NCBI RefSeq assembly: GCF_042685085.1 | Contig: NZ_JBHUMM010000005.1 | Span: 62,001-126,000 of the forward strand | Source of the DNA: Marinicrinis sediminis | Lineage (GTDB): Bacteria > Bacillota > Bacilli > Paenibacillales > KCTC-33676 | Length of the DNA: 64,000 nucleotides | Direction of reading: 5' to 3' | Shown: one piece after another, positions 62,527 to 64,000 of the stretch | Layout of the letters: each line of letters starts with the position of its first letter | How positions within the stretch are numbered: the first letter of the stretch is position 1 | Position numbers and translations under genes: made by a program | Notes under the pieces: generated by a model | Databases searched by the model: none | What the model was told of the DNA's origin: nothing | The model's input: the letters and a program-made list of their open reading frames with translations, nothing else

Positions 62527-63189
62527 ATGAAACGGGCCATGACGGAAAGTGCAAAAGCAGAAAAAGCAAAGCTGATTCTCGATACCGCATATCGATTGTT
62601 CCAGCATCAGACGTTCAATGAAATCAAAATGATGGATATTGCCAGGGCAGCCCAGGTCTCAAAAGGAACTTTATTCAACTATTACCGCACCAAGGAAATC
62701 CTATTTATCGAGATGCTGTATGTAGAATATGAAAAGCGGCTGACTCAATTCGTCCAGCTGCTGTCCGAATATGAAATGATGGATCATGAGACGTTCAAGC
62801 AGTTCATGCTGGATGAAATGGCGACCATACTCGACCCGGACTCCGTGATGATCCGATTGAGCGCAATCAAAAATTCCATTCTGGAAAACAATATTGATTA
62901 TGAGACCGCCGTGAAGGACAAGGTCGAGATGTATGCAGGGCTGGAGAAAGTCGGTGCCCTGCTGGCAGAGAAGGTGGCGTATCTGACAGTAGACAGTGCC
63001 ATGCAAGTCATCATGGCCCAAAATGCCATCATCATCGGCTACATCCATATTGCACGTGTACCAGATATCATCCAGAGAGCGATTGAAGAAAACGAGCTCG
63101 AAGGCTTCAAGGTCGATTTCAAGGCCCATTCCCTGCAGGCAATGGGATACTATCTGGACGGACTGTATATGCATGCAAAAAAGACTTGA
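62527..63189 (+). CDS. TetR/AcrR-family transcriptional regulator
   Basis: 220 residues: N-terminal helix-turn-helix (ILDTAYRLFQHQTFNEIKMM, DIARAAQVSKGTLFNYYRTK) and a helical ligand-binding domain. GATTGAGGTG precedes the ATG. The promoter region has TATAAT near 62491 and TGACCGGT upstream. By position it probably controls the SDR gene and itself, through the TGAC-N5-GTCA sites at 61387-61435 (inference). Confidence 0.85.
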   Translation: MKRAMTESAKAEKAKLILDTAYRLFQHQTFNEIKMMDIARAAQVSKGTLFNYYRTKEILFIEMLYVEYEKRLTQFVQLLSEYEMMDHETFKQFMLDEMATILDPDSVMIRLSAIKNSILENNIDYETAVKDKVEMYAGLEKVGALLAEKVAYLTVDSAMQVIMAQNAIIIGYIHIARVPDIIQRAIEENELEGFKVDFKAHSLQAMGYYLDGLYMHAKKT

Positions 63190-63218
63190 ATCGCGGGATG
63201 ACGATTCAAGTCTTTTTT
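63177..63218. terminator. Terminator between tetR gene and the PBP gene
   Basis: AAAAAAGACTTGAATCG at 63177-63193 pairs perfectly with 63202-63218 (17 bp, 8-nt loop), ending in T6. The left arm overlaps the last codons of the TetR gene. Works in both directions for two converging genes. Confidence 0.9.
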
Positions 63219-63257
63219 CATACCTTTATTTTTCATGCCCTTCATTTTTTCATACCG

Positions 63258-64000
63258 TTATGGCGTCGTAGCTTCAATCAGGCCGATCGGAGCATCTCCA
63301 AGCCCGTACTGCTCATCATAGGCATCGAAGATTTTACGAGCAATCGGTGCTGCGGCTGCGGAGCCATAGCCCCCCTCCGGCACGACTACGGCCACCGCAA
63401 GCTTCGGATTGTCCAGTGGGGCAAAAGCGATGAAAATCCCGTTCTCTACCAAACCACCGGATACGGCTTGCTGCGATGTCCCGGTTTTGGAGCCAACCGT
63501 ATACGGAAAATCCTCGAATTCCATTTTATAGACCTTGCTCATGCCATCCAGCACTTCGTCCCAATGCTCCTGCTTGAAGGACACCTCATTCAAAATTTCC
63601 GGCTCAAACTGCTCTACAATATTGCCATCATAGGTCTCGATGCGATTGACAAATTGCGGCTTGGGACGCTTGCCCTGGGTGGCGAGTGTAGCAGCAAACT
63701 GGGCGAGCTGCAAAGTTGTATAACGTCCCCCCTGACCGAATGAAGCAAATACCATGGAAGCCAACTGGCTTCCGGTGCTGCTCGTCTCGGTGTAGTCAAT
63801 GCTTCCTCGCGACTCATTGGGCAGCCCGCTCCCCGTATCCGCGCCCAGACCAAACTGCTTCATATATTCGTCCCACACCTCAATAGAGCGACCGCCCTCT
63901 CCGCCATATCTTCGGTACAGCGGTTCACCGATCATGGCAGCCATGAACGTATTGGATGATTTCTCAATCGCCCTCGAAGGATCCATGGAACCGTAACTGG
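63258..64000 (-). CDS. Class B penicillin-binding protein, C-terminal part (5' end outside window)
   Basis: The transpeptidase that crosslinks peptidoglycan during elongation or division; only about the last 247 residues are here. The SxN motif is seen in EKSSNTF and the KTGT motif in VGSKTGTSQQAV, with GPGY-like and LATQGKRPKPQFV segments between. The SxxK motif must lie outside the window. Resembles PBP2/MrdA-type proteins. It converges with the TetR gene across the strong hairpin at 63177. Confidence 0.88.
   Translation of the reverse strand, partial: SYGSMDPSRAIEKSSNTFMAAMIGEPLYRRYGGEGGRSIEVWDEYMKQFGLGADTGSGLPNESRGSIDYTETSSTGSQLASMVFASFGQGGRYTTLQLAQFAATLATQGKRPKPQFVNRIETYDGNIVEQFEPEILNEVSFKQEHWDEVLDGMSKVYKMEFEDFPYTVGSKTGTSQQAVSGGLVENGIFIAFAPLDNPKLAVAVVVPEGGYGSAAAAPIARKIFDAYDEQYGLGDAPIGLIEATTP

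Overview
The window reads as a chromosome segment of a Paenibacillus-like, low-to-mid-GC, endospore-forming Firmicute. The evidence is the gene set (dnaB-dnaI helicase-loading pair, sda, YqzM/YuiB/YuzB/DUF2515-type Bacillales proteins, hemQ, futalosine-pathway mqnE), the strong GGAGG-type ribosome binding sites and the frequent TTG/GTG starts. No rRNA, tRNA or CRISPR array was seen.

Layout. 1-3.1 kb: a CPBP-type membrane protease that starts outside the window, convergent with uvrC. 3.1-15 kb: a visibly AT-rich accessory island of decayed genes. It holds orphan fragments, pieces of at least four IS3-family copies, an IS1182/IS5-like element with a second broken copy abutting it, a secreted PPC-domain protein interrupted by an in-frame amber codon, and the frameshifted C-terminal tip of an RHS polymorphic toxin with a probable immunity gene. 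15-23.4 kb: one 2777-residue nonribosomal peptide synthetase (half C - A interrupted by a methyltransferase - T - C - A(Gly) - T - E-like domain). 23.6-25.3 kb: a BCCT osmolyte transporter. trxA follows at 25.3 kb. trxA and uvrC are neighbours in Bacillus subtilis, so the whole 3.1-25.3 kb block looks like an insertion between them.

25.9-33 kb: a YqzM-like small protein, dnaI and dnaB (replication initiation), an alpha/beta hydrolase, an ISL3 remnant next to a perfect 23-bp palindrome, and a patch of small secreted proteins and lipoproteins. 32.7-45.2 kb: the Bacillales yui/yum/yut neighbourhood. It contains yuiB, hemQ (coproheme decarboxylase), a type II NADH dehydrogenase, ferredoxin-NADP reductase, a zinc-ribbon protein, sda (too short for routine ORF calling) under a cluster of DnaA boxes, an AraC regulator, the Fe-S carriers erpA and nfuA, mqnE, yutJ and yuzB. 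45.4-48.1 kb: a UbiD-family decarboxylase overlapping ctaA. With mqnE, hemQ and ndh, these make the region rich in menaquinone, heme and electron-transfer functions.

48.3-51 kb: an SsuA/NMT1-type ABC importer. 51-57.4 kb: a thioredoxin-like protein, a DUF2515 protein, a MurJ/SpoVB-type flippase, a HAD phosphatase and asparagine synthase. 57.5-61.2 kb: a four-gene manganese-type ABC importer (mntABCD) with an MntR-like operator over its promoter. 61.4-63.2 kb: an SDR dehydrogenase and a TetR regulator preceded by three TGAC-N5-GTCA sites. 63.3-64 kb: the C-terminal part of a class B penicillin-binding protein running off the end.

The strongest candidate for new biology is the NRPS. It places a methyltransferase inside its first adenylation domain, followed by a pentapeptide-repeat-like linker. 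It ends in an epimerase-like domain although the last module carries a glycine code.
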